NCBI GenBank assembly: GCA_038748065.1
Contig: JBCDJG010000079.1
Span: 1-17,290 of the forward strand
Length of the DNA stretch: 17,290 nucleotides
From: JBCDJG01 sp038748065
GTDB taxonomy: Bacteria > Pseudomonadota > Gammaproteobacteria > Pseudomonadales > Halieaceae
Direction of reading: 5' to 3'
The notes under the pieces were generated by a model. That model ran no database searches and was not told the DNA's origin. It saw only the letters and a program-made list of their open reading frames with translations. The translations under genes and the position numbers were made by a program. Positions 5,895 to 13,992 of this stretch are shown in pieces. Each line of letters starts with the position of its first letter. The stretch's first letter is position 1.

Positions 5895-7598
5895 TCAGGA
5901 TATCAGTTTCTCGTTGCCTTCGAAGCGCTGCTCGCGAATGAACTCGGGGAGTCTGCGCAGCTGTATTGCCGGGCTGTAGTAGAAGCCCTGGACCTGGTGG
6001 CAGCCCTGGTCTCGCAGGAACTCTACCTGCTCGTGGTTCTCCGCACCTTCGGCGACCACGGTCATGCCCAATCGATGCACCATGTCGATAATCATGATGC
6101 AAATGGCCTTCCTCTGGGTGTTGTGTGGCACGTCGCGAACGAAGCTGGTATCGATCTTAAGCGAAGATATAGGCAACTCAGCAAGATGTGTGAGCTGAGA
6201 AAAGCCAGTGCCGAAGTCATCCAGCGAGAACGAGATGCCAAGCTCGCGGAGCTCATCCATGCGGGATTTGATGGCACTGGGGCTTTTGAGAATAGTAGAT
6301 TCCGTAAGCTCCAGCTCAAGGCGACCGCCATCGGCTCCGGTGCGTGCGAGGATGTCCCGCACAACATCCACAAAGCGCTCGTCCTGAATTTGTGAAAATG
6401 AGATGTTGACGGCGACGTCGACATCGCCAAGACCCTCACCGTCCAGCCAGGTCAGCGCGGAGCAGGCATGTTGGATCACCTGGTAACCAATGTTCCGCAT
6501 GAGGCCCATGTCTTCGCAGGTTGTCAAAAAATCTGCTGGTGCCAGCAGCCCACGTTCCGGGTGGTTCCAGCGCAGCAGCGCCTCCAGGCCCGTGAGGCGC
6601 CCATCTCGCAAATCGACGCGGGGCTGGTAATGGAGCTCAAATTGATTTTGCCGCATGGCGCTGCGTAGCTCAGCTGCGAGGCCCTGTGGCTCGCCGCCGC
6701 CAAAACTTATGCGATCGCTATAGCGCATAAAGTGGCTGCCTTGAACTGCTTTCGCCTGCTGCATAGCATCGCGCGCGCGCTCTACCAGCGATGAGAAATC
6801 ATCCCCGTCATCGGGGAAAACGGCGGCGCCTACGCTCGCTTCGAGAGTTACTTGCTGCCCATTGAGCTCCATCGGTGAACCGATTGCGCGCAGCATTTTT
6901 CCAGCTAGCGCCTCAACAACGGCGTCCCCCGCGTCCTCAAGTACGACGGCGAACTCATCGCCAGCAAGTCTGGCAATGCTGTCTGTGCTGCGCATTTGGC
7001 TGACTAATCGCTTTGAGGCCATCACGATCATGCGGTCGCCCTCGGCCTCGCCATAATGGTCATTGACCTGGGAGAACCGGTCCATGTTGAACAGCAGCAG
7101 CCCAGTTTTGAAGCCATAGCGCCGGGAGCGTTCAATTGCTCGCTCAAGGTGGGCGCGAAAGCCGCCTCGATTGAGTGCTCCTGTCAGCGTATCTCGATTG
7201 GATAGCTGGCGAATGCGCTCACGAGCTGCTTTCAGTTGGATGCTGTAGTCTACGATTCGATGAGTAAGCTGGTCCTGCACCTGGCCGCGCACGAGATGGT
7301 CCTGAGCACCTAGTTCACGAATCTCACTAACGACGGTTTCTGTGTCCTCGTCCAGCAAGAGAATGATGGGGGTTGTGCTGTCCTCACGTTTTGCCAGGCG
7401 CAGCAGGTATTCGGTTTCAGGACCATGCGCCAGGATGAGCGCGTCGATCCCCGGGTCGGTCAGTGCCTCTTGCGGCGTCGGTGTCGCAGCTTCATTGAGT
7501 ACCTCGAAGCGATCGGGTACCGCGCGCCGCAGACAGTCTCCCAGAATCAGGTGATCGGTCTTGCGCTCTGAAATGATGGCAATCTTGTGCCGCTTCAC
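5895..7598 (-). CDS. GGDEF-EAL protein with degenerate receiver domain
   Basis: A 567-residue cytoplasmic c-di-GMP protein starting at a GTG (7598). Residues about 1-120 have a receiver-like layout, but the phospho-acceptor region reads ALILAHG with no Asp at the expected place, so it is probably a pseudo-receiver. In the GGDEF domain (about 135-300) the motif is AGDEF (212-216) and the first metal-binding Asp is Asn171 (LFNMDRF). A candidate RxxD inhibitory site, RSTD at 203-206, is retained. The cyclase is therefore probably weak or dead and may act as a GTP or c-di-GMP sensing module. The EAL domain (about 305-560) looks complete: EALLRW, Asn398, ELTES, DDFGTG 460-465, Lys481, VAEGAE and QGFYYSP. 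Net function is most likely phosphodiesterase. It is the first gene of the leftward run and is followed by the second GGDEF-EAL gene. The domain call is secure and the activity call is inference from motifs. Confidence 0.93.
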   Translation of the reverse strand: MKRHKIAIISERKTDHLILGDCLRRAVPDRFEVLNEAATPTPQEALTDPGIDALILAHGPETEYLLRLAKREDSTTPIILLLDEDTETVVSEIRELGAQDHLVRGQVQDQLTHRIVDYSIQLKAARERIRQLSNRDTLTGALNRGGFRAHLERAIERSRRYGFKTGLLLFNMDRFSQVNDHYGEAEGDRMIVMASKRLVSQMRSTDSIARLAGDEFAVVLEDAGDAVVEALAGKMLRAIGSPMELNGQQVTLEASVGAAVFPDDGDDFSSLVERARDAMQQAKAVQGSHFMRYSDRISFGGGEPQGLAAELRSAMRQNQFELHYQPRVDLRDGRLTGLEALLRWNHPERGLLAPADFLTTCEDMGLMRNIGYQVIQHACSALTWLDGEGLGDVDVAVNISFSQIQDERFVDVVRDILARTGADGGRLELELTESTILKSPSAIKSRMDELRELGISFSLDDFGTGFSQLTHLAELPISSLKIDTSFVRDVPHNTQRKAICIMIIDMVHRLGMTVVAEGAENHEQVEFLRDQGCHQVQGFYYSPAIQLRRLPEFIREQRFEGNEKLIS

Positions 7599-7820
7599 TG
7601 CGCTATGTTCTCTTTGGGCTGCGTATTTTAGAAATTAATATTTCTTAATTAACAGCAAGTTATACGGCATATGTGCATAAAATTCTAGTATTTGGCGAGC
7701 CACAAATTACCGTACTGGTGCGCGGGCGGTGCAAAATAGACAGCTAAGGCTGGCCCGCTGCGCCATTGGTCAGATTAGAGCCCGTTACTATGCTGCCAGC
7801 GGTCTAGTCAGGAGTCTTTC
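7599..7820. other. Divergent intergenic region between the GGDEF-EAL and crotonase genes
   Basis: This 222-bp spacer must hold the promoters of both flanking genes. Its left half (7621-7700) is strikingly AT-rich and contains an inverted repeat AGAAAT-TAAT-ATTTCT at 7630-7645, just upstream of the leftward GTG start. That could be an operator or simply part of the leftward promoter. No coding region or RNA gene is evident. Confidence 0.5.
7766..7794 (+). promoter_or_regulatory. Candidate promoter for the crotonase/DUF3604 pair
   Basis: TTGGTC (7766-7771) is followed after 17 nt by TATGCT (7789-7794), which would start transcription near 7800. This is about 20 nt before the ATG at 7821, whose ribosome site AGGAG lies in 7810-7815. 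The hexamers match the sigma70 consensus only partly, so this is a plausible rather than proven site. Confidence 0.35.
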
Positions 7821-8630
7821 ATGAACGACGATCTGTTGTTTGAGGTCACTAACGGCATCGCGGTCATCACGCTGAATCGGCCCGAAGCGCTCAATGCCAT
7901 GAGCAGCGCCATGATCGAAGGTCTGGGGAGAGCCTACCAGCGCTGTGACAGCGATGACGACATTCGTGTTGTGATTGTCACAGGCTCCGGCAGGGCATTC
8001 TGCACTGGCGCTGATATGAGTGCTGGCGGAAACACCTTCGATGGCTCAGCTCAAACTGTAGAGGTCAACTCCCTGCCGCTGGCGATGCAGGCCTGGCAGG
8101 TGCGAAAACCCGTTATCGCGGCCTGCAATGGTCACGCGGTCGGCGCGGGTTTGGGTCTCGCTGTCCAGGCGGATATGCGGGTCTTTGCCAATGAGGGGAA
8201 GTATGGCTTTCTCCAGTCCCGGCGCGGTGTGGTGACAGACTTTGCCATGGAGTATGTGCTGCCAAGGTTGGTGGGATTCGAAAGGGCATTTGAACTGCTC
8301 GTGCGCGCTGAGCGCTACACGGGTCAGGAGGCGCTTGCTCTCGGGCTGGCGGGACGGAGTGTCGCCGCTAATGAAGTACTGCCTACCGCAATGGCTATCG
8401 CAGCTGACATCGCTGAATACTGCGCGCCCCTTCCCGTCGGGCTGCATAAGGCGCTGCTCTATCGCGGGCTCGACAGTTCACTTGCGTCTCTCGCCGACAT
8501 GGAAAACAACGCGCTGGCCCTTACCATGAGCAAGCCGGACGCGATTGAGGGTGGCGTGGCTTATCTTGAACGCAGAGCGCCTAAGTGGACTGGCAGTGTC
8601 ACAGCAGACTGGCCCGACTGGCTGGCTTGA
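7821..8630 (+). CDS. Crotonase-fold enoyl-CoA hydratase/isomerase family protein, atypical active site
   Basis: A 269-residue member of the enoyl-CoA hydratase/isomerase superfamily. These proteins bind acyl-CoA thioesters in the cytoplasm through an oxyanion hole. The start is supported by AGGAG six bases before the ATG. Family signatures are NRPEALNAM (19-27), GSGRAFCTGADMS (55-67, CoA/oxyanion loop), CNGHAVGAG (102-110), and LPRLVG (147-152) followed by a helix of the A-E-L type. The two glutamates of classical hydratases are absent: the first position reads G (GAGLGLAV) and the second lies in LQSRRGVVTD, where Asp140 is the nearest acid. The RRGxV-[TP]-[DE] pattern occurs in a distinct crotonase subgroup. 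Dehydration/hydration of ordinary enoyl-CoA therefore should not be assumed; isomerase, hydrolase or other chemistry is possible. A DUF3604 lipoprotein gene follows 22 bp downstream, suggesting co-transcription. Confidence 0.9.
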   Translation: MNDDLLFEVTNGIAVITLNRPEALNAMSSAMIEGLGRAYQRCDSDDDIRVVIVTGSGRAFCTGADMSAGGNTFDGSAQTVEVNSLPLAMQAWQVRKPVIAACNGHAVGAGLGLAVQADMRVFANEGKYGFLQSRRGVVTDFAMEYVLPRLVGFERAFELLVRAERYTGQEALALGLAGRSVAANEVLPTAMAIAADIAEYCAPLPVGLHKALLYRGLDSSLASLADMENNALALTMSKPDAIEGGVAYLERRAPKWTGSVTADWPDWLA

Positions 8631-8652
8631 TTGGTTTGACCGGGCTTGAACA

Positions 8653-10656
8653 GTGAGCCTTTTTCGCCTGTGCAGCGTTTATTTCGCCTTGTTGCTGAGT
8701 GCCTGCGGTGGCGTTGAGCCGCCTCCTGAAGATGTTTATTCGGTCGTCGACTTCGGTGAGACGCCACAGGTTCCCTGCGAGGACCGGGTGGATACTCGCA
8801 AGGCCCTATTCGGTGATCTGCACGTCCACACCTCCATCTCGAATGACGCATGGAATTTTGGTGTTCGGGTCACGCCCGATGATGCGTATCGCTATGCGTT
8901 TGGTGGCGAGCTGCGCTTGCCCCTTGGCGAAGACCTGCAGGCCCGTCGAACAGGTATCGAACGCCCGCTGGATTTTGCAGGCGTTACCGATCATGCAGAG
9001 TTCTTTGGCGAGCAGTCGGTCTGTTACGATCCCCAGTCTCCCGGTTATGAAGCGTCCTTTTGTGGCGTGATTCGCAGCGGTGAAGGCCGAGCGCCGGCCC
9101 TGGTGATGCAGATCATTTCACCCTTTTCCAAGCGTAAGACCGAGGTGTGCGGCGAGGACGGCGAGGAGTGCGCCCGCCGTGCGCGTGCCACCTGGGCCGA
9201 CAACGTGGCCGCGGCCCAGCGCTGGGATGATAGAAGCAGCGCCTGCGAGCGCACGACCTTCGTCGCCTACGAGTACAGCTCATTTCGGATGGGATCGAAC
9301 CTGCATCGAAATGTAATTTTTCGCAATGCGATCGTACCCGGGCGACCCGTGTCTTACCTGGATGCGCACCGCGAGTGGGATCTTTGGCGCATCCTGAAGG
9401 AGCGCTGCATTGATGGGAGCGAGGAATGCGATGTGATCGCAATTCCCCATAACTCGAACATTAGCAACGGCCGGATGTTCAATGTGGACTACCCCGGTAC
9501 GCTGTCGACCGGCGAGCAGGCAGCTCGCGCCAGCCTTCGGGCCGAACTCGAGCCGGTCGTTGAAATCATGCAGCACAAGGGTGATTCAGAGTGTCGAAAT
9601 GGCCTTAACGGTGTGTTGGGTGCGGTGGATGAGCTTTGCGATTTTGAAAAGTTCGAGAGCTTTGCCTTCAGAAGCGTTAAAGGCGAGGACGCGGGAGTGG
9701 GGCAGTGCTACAACGGCCCGCTGGCCGATTGGTTGCCGCGGCTGGGGCCGTCCTGTCTAGACCGGAAGAGCTATGTGAGATACGCCCTCATTGAAGGTCT
9801 GGCCGAGGAGCAGCGTCTGGGCGTCAACCCTTTCAAGTTCGGTCTTTCCGCCTCCACAGATACCCATAATGGTATCGCCGGAGGCGCCTCGGAAATTGCT
9901 TTCCCCGGGCATTTGGGCACGGCTGATGCAAGGGCTGAGGAGCGAGTTCAGTTCAATAAAGAAATCGTGGGTAATGCCAGCAACAACCCCGGTGGCTTGA
10001 TCGGCGTTTGGGCGGAAGAGAACTCGCGCGATGCGATCTTTGATGCGCTGCAACGCCGGGAGGTGTTTGGCACCAGCGGGCCGCGGATCGAGCCACGTTT
10101 CTTTGCCGGATGGCAGCTGCCGCCTGACCTGTGCGGCTCGCCGGATATGGTGGGTCGAGCCTACGCCAGCGGAGTTCCGATGGGCGCCGACCTCCCGCCC
10201 GGCGCCGGCGCGCCCAGGTTTCTCGTGGCGGCCTCATCTGATGCCGGTACATCAGCTCGTCCCGGTACGCCTTTGCAGCAACTGCAGGTAGTGAAGGGCT
10301 GGTACGATGCACAGGGCAACCATCACCAGCGCGTTTATGAGGTGGCCGGCAACGGCGCGAACGGCGCTGCCGTCGACCCGGCGACCTGTGAGCCCCGGGG
10401 AGAGGGCTTTGAACAGCTCTGTGCGGTATGGGAAGACCCTGAATTTAACGCTGCCCAGTCTGCCGTTTACTACGCCAGGGCGGTTGAGAATCCCAGCTGC
10501 CGCTATACGGCCCACCAGTGCCTTTTACTGCCGGCTCAGGCGCGGCCAGCCGATTGCGATTCGCCGCTGTTTGAGCCGATAATCCAGGAACGTGCCTGGA
10601 GTTCGCCCATCTGGTACAGCGCCGGGGCTAAGGAGGCGCTGGACGGCGCTGGTTAG
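8653..10656 (+). CDS. DUF3604 family lipoprotein
   Basis: A 667-residue predicted lipoprotein of the DUF3604 family, whose function is not established. Translation starts at a GTG 22 bp after the crotonase stop, with only a weak ribosome site. The N-terminus MSLFRLCSVYFALLLSACGG has a type II signal peptide with lipobox LLSA-Cys18. The core resembles PHP-type metal-dependent phosphoesterases: GDLHVHT (54-60), VTDHAEFF (111-118), AIPHNSN (263-269), MQHKGDSE (306-313) and STDTHNG (401-407) supply His/Asp clusters suitable for binding metals. After the lipid cysteine I count 18 cysteines, an even and unusually high number, consistent with several disulfides in an exported protein. The stop codon overlaps that of the convergent oxidoreductase gene. 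Family call is confident. A metal-dependent hydrolase role is inference from the motif pattern, and the substrate is unknown. Confidence 0.88.
   Translation: MSLFRLCSVYFALLLSACGGVEPPPEDVYSVVDFGETPQVPCEDRVDTRKALFGDLHVHTSISNDAWNFGVRVTPDDAYRYAFGGELRLPLGEDLQARRTGIERPLDFAGVTDHAEFFGEQSVCYDPQSPGYEASFCGVIRSGEGRAPALVMQIISPFSKRKTEVCGEDGEECARRARATWADNVAAAQRWDDRSSACERTTFVAYEYSSFRMGSNLHRNVIFRNAIVPGRPVSYLDAHREWDLWRILKERCIDGSEECDVIAIPHNSNISNGRMFNVDYPGTLSTGEQAARASLRAELEPVVEIMQHKGDSECRNGLNGVLGAVDELCDFEKFESFAFRSVKGEDAGVGQCYNGPLADWLPRLGPSCLDRKSYVRYALIEGLAEEQRLGVNPFKFGLSASTDTHNGIAGGASEIAFPGHLGTADARAEERVQFNKEIVGNASNNPGGLIGVWAEENSRDAIFDALQRREVFGTSGPRIEPRFFAGWQLPPDLCGSPDMVGRAYASGVPMGADLPPGAGAPRFLVAASSDAGTSARPGTPLQQLQVVKGWYDAQGNHHQRVYEVAGNGANGAAVDPATCEPRGEGFEQLCAVWEDPEFNAAQSAVYYARAVENPSCRYTAHQCLLLPAQARPADCDSPLFEPIIQERAWSSPIWYSAGAKEALDGAG
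10653..10656. other. Overlapping convergent stop codons (DUF3604 / DDN-like)
   Basis: The four bases TTAG hold the rightward TAG (10654-10656) and the leftward TAA (10653-10655). The two genes therefore end inside each other with no room for a terminator between them; transcripts must overlap at their 3' ends. Confidence 0.85.
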
Positions 10657-11153
10657 GTCGCTACTGGCTCGCAGCAAAAGATGGGTATGTTGCGATCGGT
10701 GCGCGCCTGATACTCATCGAAATCCGGATAAATGGATAACAGGTGAGGCCACAGGTCAGCCTTTTCCTCATCGTTAATCTGTCTCGCAACGTAATCCTTC
10801 TCCTCGCCATCGGCCAGGATACGGATGTTCGGGTGGGCCTTGATGTTGTAATACCAGACCGGGTTTTTTGCCATGCCGCCCTGGGATGCCACCAGCAGTT
10901 TGTCATCGCCATGTGGCAGGTGAATCAAAGCGATCTCGCGCGTTTTGCCTGATTTCGCTCCGGTCGTTGTTACCACGCAAATCTCCGCTCCGGAACCCGG
11001 GAAAGTGCGCATCAGGCGGCCGCCGGAAAGGCGAAAGACAGCGATATTGAGTTTGGTATACCACTTCATGAAAAAGCGTACCGTGGGCACATGCTTTTCG
11101 TTGATCTCGGCGACGTCTTCCCGGCGCGTTTTTACATAATCATATTTGGTCAA
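10653..11153 (-). CDS. DDN-like (nitroreductase/deazaflavin-dependent) oxidoreductase family protein
   Basis: About 166 residues, resembling the deazaflavin-dependent nitroreductase (DDN/Rv3547) family, a split beta-barrel flavin-binding fold. The signature is the run VVTTTGAKSGKTREIALIHL followed by VASQGGMAKNPVWYYNIKAHPN. This matches the family pattern TTxGxKSGxxR...SxGGxxxxPxWxxNxxAxP. Mycobacterial members use F420H2 to reduce quinones or nitro compounds. Whether this host makes F420, or the protein uses FMN or another flavin, cannot be told here. No ATG is available before the domain. I chose the TTG at 11153 because AGGAG lies about 10 nt upstream; the open frame extends to another TTG at 11207, which has no ribosome site. 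There is no signal peptide. Its stop overlaps that of the DUF3604 gene (TTAG), and it is divergent from nadA. Confidence 0.78.
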   Translation of the reverse strand: MTKYDYVKTRREDVAEINEKHVPTVRFFMKWYTKLNIAVFRLSGGRLMRTFPGSGAEICVVTTTGAKSGKTREIALIHLPHGDDKLLVASQGGMAKNPVWYYNIKAHPNIRILADGEEKDYVARQINDEEKADLWPHLLSIYPDFDEYQARTDRNIPIFCCEPVAT

Positions 11154-11211
11154 AGTCTCCGAACTCCTGTTTTTTCGCCGTGACAGTAACGCTCCGCATT
11201 TTAACAATCTG

Positions 11212-11220
11212 TGCTAGAAT
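11212..11220 (+). promoter_or_regulatory. Extended -10 promoter element of nadA
   Basis: TGC followed directly by TAGAAT (11215-11220) is a good extended -10 element. No good -35 hexamer is seen 16-18 nt upstream, which is usual for this promoter type. Transcription would begin near 11227 and give a leader of about 25 nt to the ATG at 11252. Confidence 0.5.
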
Positions 11221-11251
11221 CGCCGCCCGATTTGCCCGCTAATTTAAACCA

Positions 11252-12325
11252 ATGAGCATCGCGTCCGACAGACTGGAAACCATTCGCGAGCAGGTGCAGA
11301 CGCACCTCGACCACGCCAGACAGTCGCAGCTGACTCCTATGGAGGAACACCGACTGAAGGCGCAGATTCGCGAGCGACTGGCCGCGGAAAACGCCGTGCT
11401 GGTAGCGCACTATTACACCTCGCCGGCAGTGCAGTCGCTGGCCGAGGAAACAGGTGGCTGCGTTTCTGATTCGCTGGAAATGGCGCGTTTTGGCCATGAT
11501 CATCCGGCCTCAACGCTCATCGTGGCTGGCGTACGGTTCATGGGCGAGACCGCCAAGATCCTGACGCCTGACAAGCGCGTGTTGATGCCGACACTGGAGG
11601 CGACCTGTTCGCTTGATATTGGCTGTCCGGCCGATGAGTTTGCGGCGTTTTGTGATCAGCACCCCGACCGCAAGGTGGTGGTTTATGCCAATACCTCCGC
11701 TGCGGTCAAAGCGAGGGCGGATTGGGTAGTGACGTCGAGCATTGCGCTTGACGTAGCCGAGCACCTCAGCGACCAGGGTGACAAAATCATCTGGGCACCG
11801 GACAAGCACCTCGGTGACTACGTGCGAAGGCAGACCGGTGCGGATATTCTTATGTGGGACGGTGCCTGTATTGTGCACGAAGAGTTTAAGACTCGTGGGC
11901 TTGCGGACCTCAAAAATGTCTATCCCGACGCTGCCGTACTGGTGCACCCGGAATCACCGGCCTCGGTGATCGAACTGGCAGATCGTGTGGGTTCTACGAC
12001 CCAGATCATAAGGGCATCCCAGGAGATGCCTAACAAGCGGTTTATCGTGGCAACCGACCAGGGCATCTTCTACAAGCTGCAGCAGCAGTCGCCCGACAAA
12101 GAGTTCATCATTGCGCCAACCGCAGGCGAGGGGGCGAGCTGCAGAAGTTGCGCGCACTGCCCCTGGATGGCCATGAATGAGCTCGAAAGTCTCGCTGCTG
12201 TTTTCGATCGCGGTGGCAACGAGATTGAGGTTGATCCGGCTGTCGGCGAACGCGCCATGGTTCCATTGCGCCGTATGTTGGACTTTTCAGCCGAGCTTCG
12301 GTTGACGGTCAAGGGCAACGCCTGA
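11252..12325 (+). CDS. nadA: Quinolinate synthase NadA
   Basis: A 357-residue cytoplasmic [4Fe-4S] enzyme that condenses iminoaspartate with dihydroxyacetone phosphate to form quinolinate in de novo NAD synthesis. The sequence aligns closely with my memory of E. coli NadA: VAHYYTSPAVQSLAEETGGC, SDSLEMARFG, VAGVRFMGETAKIL, YANTSAAVKARADWVVTSS, APDKHLG and APTAGEGASCRSCAHCPWMA. The cluster ligands fall at Cys119, Cys206 and Cys303, each six residues beyond E. coli Cys113, Cys200 and Cys297. The CxxCxxC at 297-303 is intact. Length is normal. The ATG start gives a short variable N-terminus and has only a weak ribosome site. It stands alone, with nadB and nadC not in the window. Its TGA abuts the TGA of the convergent metallopeptidase gene (TGATCA), with no space for a separate terminator. 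Confidence 0.97.
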   Translation: MSIASDRLETIREQVQTHLDHARQSQLTPMEEHRLKAQIRERLAAENAVLVAHYYTSPAVQSLAEETGGCVSDSLEMARFGHDHPASTLIVAGVRFMGETAKILTPDKRVLMPTLEATCSLDIGCPADEFAAFCDQHPDRKVVVYANTSAAVKARADWVVTSSIALDVAEHLSDQGDKIIWAPDKHLGDYVRRQTGADILMWDGACIVHEEFKTRGLADLKNVYPDAAVLVHPESPASVIELADRVGSTTQIIRASQEMPNKRFIVATDQGIFYKLQQQSPDKEFIIAPTAGEGASCRSCAHCPWMAMNELESLAAVFDRGGNEIEVDPAVGERAMVPLRRMLDFSAELRLTVKGNA

Positions 12326-12328
12326 TCA
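12323..12328. other. Abutting convergent stop codons (nadA / bepA)
   Basis: The palindrome TGATCA supplies TGA to nadA on the plus strand and TGA to the M48 gene on the minus strand, with zero bases between. Any terminator for either gene must lie within the other's coding sequence. Confidence 0.9.
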
Positions 12329-13813
12329 GCCCTGCATCTGCTCGCGCATGCGAGCGATATCCTGCAGGCGCTCGTTGATCCGGGCAGTGGTGAGATAGTC
12401 GCCGCGGCTCAGATCAAGAGCGTACTTAAGCTGTTTCTCTGCCTGCCCCATGATGCCGTTGAGGATAAAGTACTCGGCGCGCGACTGATGCAGGCCTATG
12501 ATGTTGCCAGAAAGACCCTGCACTTCAGCAAGGAGGTACCAGAGTGCGGGGTCGCTGGCGCGCACCTTGCTTTGATCAACCAGTACTGCCTCAGCAACGT
12601 GGGCGCGCTGGTCCTTGAGCAGGGCCCTGGCGTAGGTCATTACCAAGGGATGGTTCTGCGGTGAGAGCTCGAGCTGTCGCTCCAGCTTCACGACGGCTTT
12701 TTCGGGATGGTTCCGCGCCATATCGATTTCTGCGTCGGCAATAATGTACTCCAGCCTATCCGGCGAGCCAGACCAGATGCCGTCCAGTTCCAGTGCCGCC
12801 TCATCTGCCCGCCCGGCATCGGTCAGCGCCAGGACCAGTCCATAGCGTGCAGCCTCGCGCGAGCGTGTCTTGCCTGCCAGTTCCCCCTCGAACTTCTCAA
12901 TGGCTTTGGCAGGTGTAGCCGCTAGATGATTGGCGACCCGTGCGCGCATGAGCTGGTATTCGAGGCTCACCGGCCGAATTTGCTTGGGGTGTTGTAGAGC
13001 GCGAGTACGGGTGTCTGCAATGCGGCTTTCCGATAGAGGGTGCGTACGCAGGAACTCCGGAATACGGTTGCCACTGGAGTAGCGTGAGGCCTGCAGCATG
13101 CGCTCGAACATGGCGGGCGCGGCATGAGGATCCATCCCGGCGGCGACCATCGTTTGCATGCCAATCCGGTCCGCCTCTTGCTCATTGCCTCGGCTGTAGC
13201 GTAAAGCGGAGTCCTGGGCTACGGCCTGAGCGGCCGTCAGCGCCGCCATGCCTGCATCGCCCCCCGCGGTTGCCATGAGCAACAGTCCGCCGAGCATTGC
13301 TGCAAGGTTCAGGGGTTGCTGGTTCTTCCGGAACTCCACACCACGGCTGAAGTGTCGCTGGCTGAGATGAGCGATTTCATGAGCCAGCACAGTAGCGAGT
13401 TCATCCTCCGTCTGGGCGTAGACTAAAAGACCGTTATTAACGCCCACGATCCCGCCGGGAACGGCGAAGGCGTTGATGCTTGGGTTGTCGACAACAACCA
13501 GCTCAATGCGACGATCTTCCAGCTGGCTGTGGCTGGCGAGTTTGTAAATCAGGTTTTCCAGGTACTCATGCAGGAGGGGGTCGTCCATGGTATTGACCTG
13601 GCCCCTGAACACCCGCAACCACGCACGCCCCAGTTGATGCTCGAATTCCGAAGAGAAAAGACTGGTGCTGGACTCCCCAAGGTTCGGCAGTTTCAGCTCT
13701 TCCTGGTTAGCGCTGGCTAGCAATGCGCAGCCACATAGCATGACGGTGATCATGATCCGGTGGGACAGGCGTCTGGCCAGAGTCAACGGTATCATGGTCT
13801 TTGGGGCATTCAC
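12326..13813 (-). CDS. bepA: BepA-like M48 family periplasmic metallopeptidase with TPR domain
   Basis: About 495 residues, matching the periplasmic zinc protease/chaperone BepA (YfgC), which helps assemble or degrade outer-membrane proteins such as LptD. I chose the GTG at 13813, giving a signal peptide that ends near LLASA-NQ, because GAGAG precedes it. ATG codons at 13795 and 13858 are alternatives, the latter lacking a ribosome site. Zinc motif HEIAH is at residues 145-149, with third ligand Glu213 in GNEQEADRIG. A following THPLSESR carries a His at 258, matching the E. coli His246 loop reported to gate the active site. The N-terminal domain contains FAVPGGIVGVNNGLL. A glycine/alanine-rich hydrophobic stretch (about 170-198) precedes the Glu ligand. 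The last 220 residues are helical TPR-like repeats. It lies divergent from tusA-perM; in E. coli bepA and perM are also neighbours. The exact start is uncertain. Confidence 0.9.
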   Translation of the reverse strand: MNAPKTMIPLTLARRLSHRIMITVMLCGCALLASANQEELKLPNLGESSTSLFSSEFEHQLGRAWLRVFRGQVNTMDDPLLHEYLENLIYKLASHSQLEDRRIELVVVDNPSINAFAVPGGIVGVNNGLLVYAQTEDELATVLAHEIAHLSQRHFSRGVEFRKNQQPLNLAAMLGGLLLMATAGGDAGMAALTAAQAVAQDSALRYSRGNEQEADRIGMQTMVAAGMDPHAAPAMFERMLQASRYSSGNRIPEFLRTHPLSESRIADTRTRALQHPKQIRPVSLEYQLMRARVANHLAATPAKAIEKFEGELAGKTRSREAARYGLVLALTDAGRADEAALELDGIWSGSPDRLEYIIADAEIDMARNHPEKAVVKLERQLELSPQNHPLVMTYARALLKDQRAHVAEAVLVDQSKVRASDPALWYLLAEVQGLSGNIIGLHQSRAEYFILNGIMGQAEKQLKYALDLSRGDYLTTARINERLQDIARMREQMQG

Positions 13814-13933
13814 GGGGCTCTCGGATGGCCGGTCAATTGTACTCCAAGCGTGAGGCATAGGGTGAGTACGCTCTGCCCTGTATTTGAGTTCAGACAGCGG
13901 CCAAAGTTCAGGTCAAAAGCAGAAGCGGATGAT

Positions 13934-13962
13934 TTGGGAAGCGCCTTCACAATCGCTATACT
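13934..13962 (+). promoter_or_regulatory. Promoter of the tusA-perM-M16 operon
   Basis: TTGGGA (13934-13939), a 17-nt spacer and TATACT (13957-13962) form a good sigma70-type promoter, about 30 bp before the ATG at 13993. It lies in the 134-179 bp divergent spacer shared with the bepA-like gene. Confidence 0.5.
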
Positions 13963-13992
13963 GAGCCGGATATCCTTGGGTCTTTTCAGCAG

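Noticed and set aside
5866..6439. Small open frames antisense or out of frame within the GGDEF-EAL genes
   Set aside because: They lie wholly within well-supported EAL coding sequence and encode low-complexity products typical of shadow frames in GC-rich DNA.
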